DNA of 14,351 bases. Origin: Rickettsiales bacterium (GTDB lineage Bacteria; Pseudomonadota; Alphaproteobacteria; TMED109). The notes under the pieces are model-generated. The model was not told the origin of the DNA and made no database searches. It saw only the letters and a program-made list of their open reading frames with translations. Below are positions 14,115-14,351 of the stretch, one piece after another. The DNA lies in assembly GCA_002689905.1 (NCBI GenBank), contig NZIN01000054.1:1-14351 (forward strand), given 5' to 3'. The position numbers and the translations under genes are program-made. Position 1 is the first letter of the stretch, and each line of letters starts with the position of its first letter.

Positions 14115-14351
14115 TTACTCCCACTCAATAGTTCCTGTAGGCTTTGAAATAGCATCATACGTTACTCTATTATTTTTCTCAACCTCATTTATAATTTTAG
14201 AAGAAATTTCAGCTAAAGATTTATTTGTAAATAGAAAATAATCTGCTGTCATACCATCTACAGAAGTTACTGCTCGCAGAGAGCACACATAATCATATGT
14301 TCTTTCATCCCCCATACATCGTAATGTTCTAAAAGTAAAAGCACCACAAAA
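14115..14351 (-). CDS. guaA: GMP synthase C-terminus (partial, start beyond window)
   Basis: GuaA converts XMP to GMP using glutamine and ATP, in the cytoplasm. Only the last 78 residues are present, forming the dimerisation domain: FRTLRCMGDERTYDYVCSLRAVTSVDGMTADYF, then INEVEKNNRVTYD, and the final KPTGTIEWE. The TIEWE end and RTYDYV are diagnostic. It runs in the same direction as the genes that follow. The 65 bases after its stop hold no terminator-like hairpin with a U tract, so read-through into the downstream genes is possible. Confidence 0.97.
   Translation of the reverse strand, partial: FCGAFTFRTLRCMGDERTYDYVCSLRAVTSVDGMTADYFLFTNKSLAEISSKIINEVEKNNRVTYDAISKPTGTIEWE

Overview
The window comes from a small, AT-rich genome (about 70% A+T by eye) that is densely packed. 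There are many A/T homopolymers, gaps are mostly under 80 bases, and several genes overlap. The two housekeeping ends look alphaproteobacterial. The left gene is Der with an NKxE motif in its first G domain, followed upstream by bamB and a TPR membrane protein beginning MSDPF. The right end is the C-terminus of GuaA, ending in TIEWE. A streamlined marine alphaproteobacterium of the Pelagibacterales/SAR11 type is the best fit. This rests on composition and gene content only.

Layout, left to right. (1) 1-3034, minus strand: an envelope/ribosome block of a TPR inner-membrane protein, the lipoprotein BamB and the double GTPase Der. The genes overlap and Der runs off the left edge. (2) 3111-8431: a catabolic-looking island. 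A plus-strand haloacetate-dehalogenase-like alpha/beta hydrolase and a plus-strand Tat-type aldo/keto reductase flank a minus-strand operon. That operon encodes a succinate dehydrogenase/fumarate reductase-like flavoprotein, its iron-sulfur partner and a short-chain dehydrogenase. Both plus-strand genes have a promoter-like sequence placed so that the mRNA would start at or next to the ATG. (3) 8433-13495, minus strand: a long, tightly spaced run of nine genes. In transcription order these are a conserved 89-aa protein, a CxxC/CxxC mini-protein, a secreted YwqK/MORN-repeat protein, an unknown 179-aa protein, a DUF5665 membrane protein, a DUF2182 membrane protein, a DUF1326 protein, an AcuI/YhdH-type acryloyl-CoA reductase, and a YgjP-type zinc metallohydrolase. 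(4) 13567-14049: a gene for a small secreted protein interrupted by one in-frame TAG. (5) 14115-14351: the end of guaA.

The most interesting material is threefold. First, the Sdh/Frd-like pair has lost the flavin-attachment His, one catalytic His and the cysteines of the third Fe-S cluster, and has no membrane anchor genes. Second, the DUF2182-DUF1326-acuI operon carries a Met-rich loop and a CxCxxxCxC motif that suggest metal handling, possibly copper. Third, the alpha/beta hydrolase keeps every residue I recall as diagnostic of fluoroacetate dehalogenase. I see no tRNA, rRNA, CRISPR array, insertion sequence or convincing intrinsic terminator, and no stretch above 300 bases without a gene.
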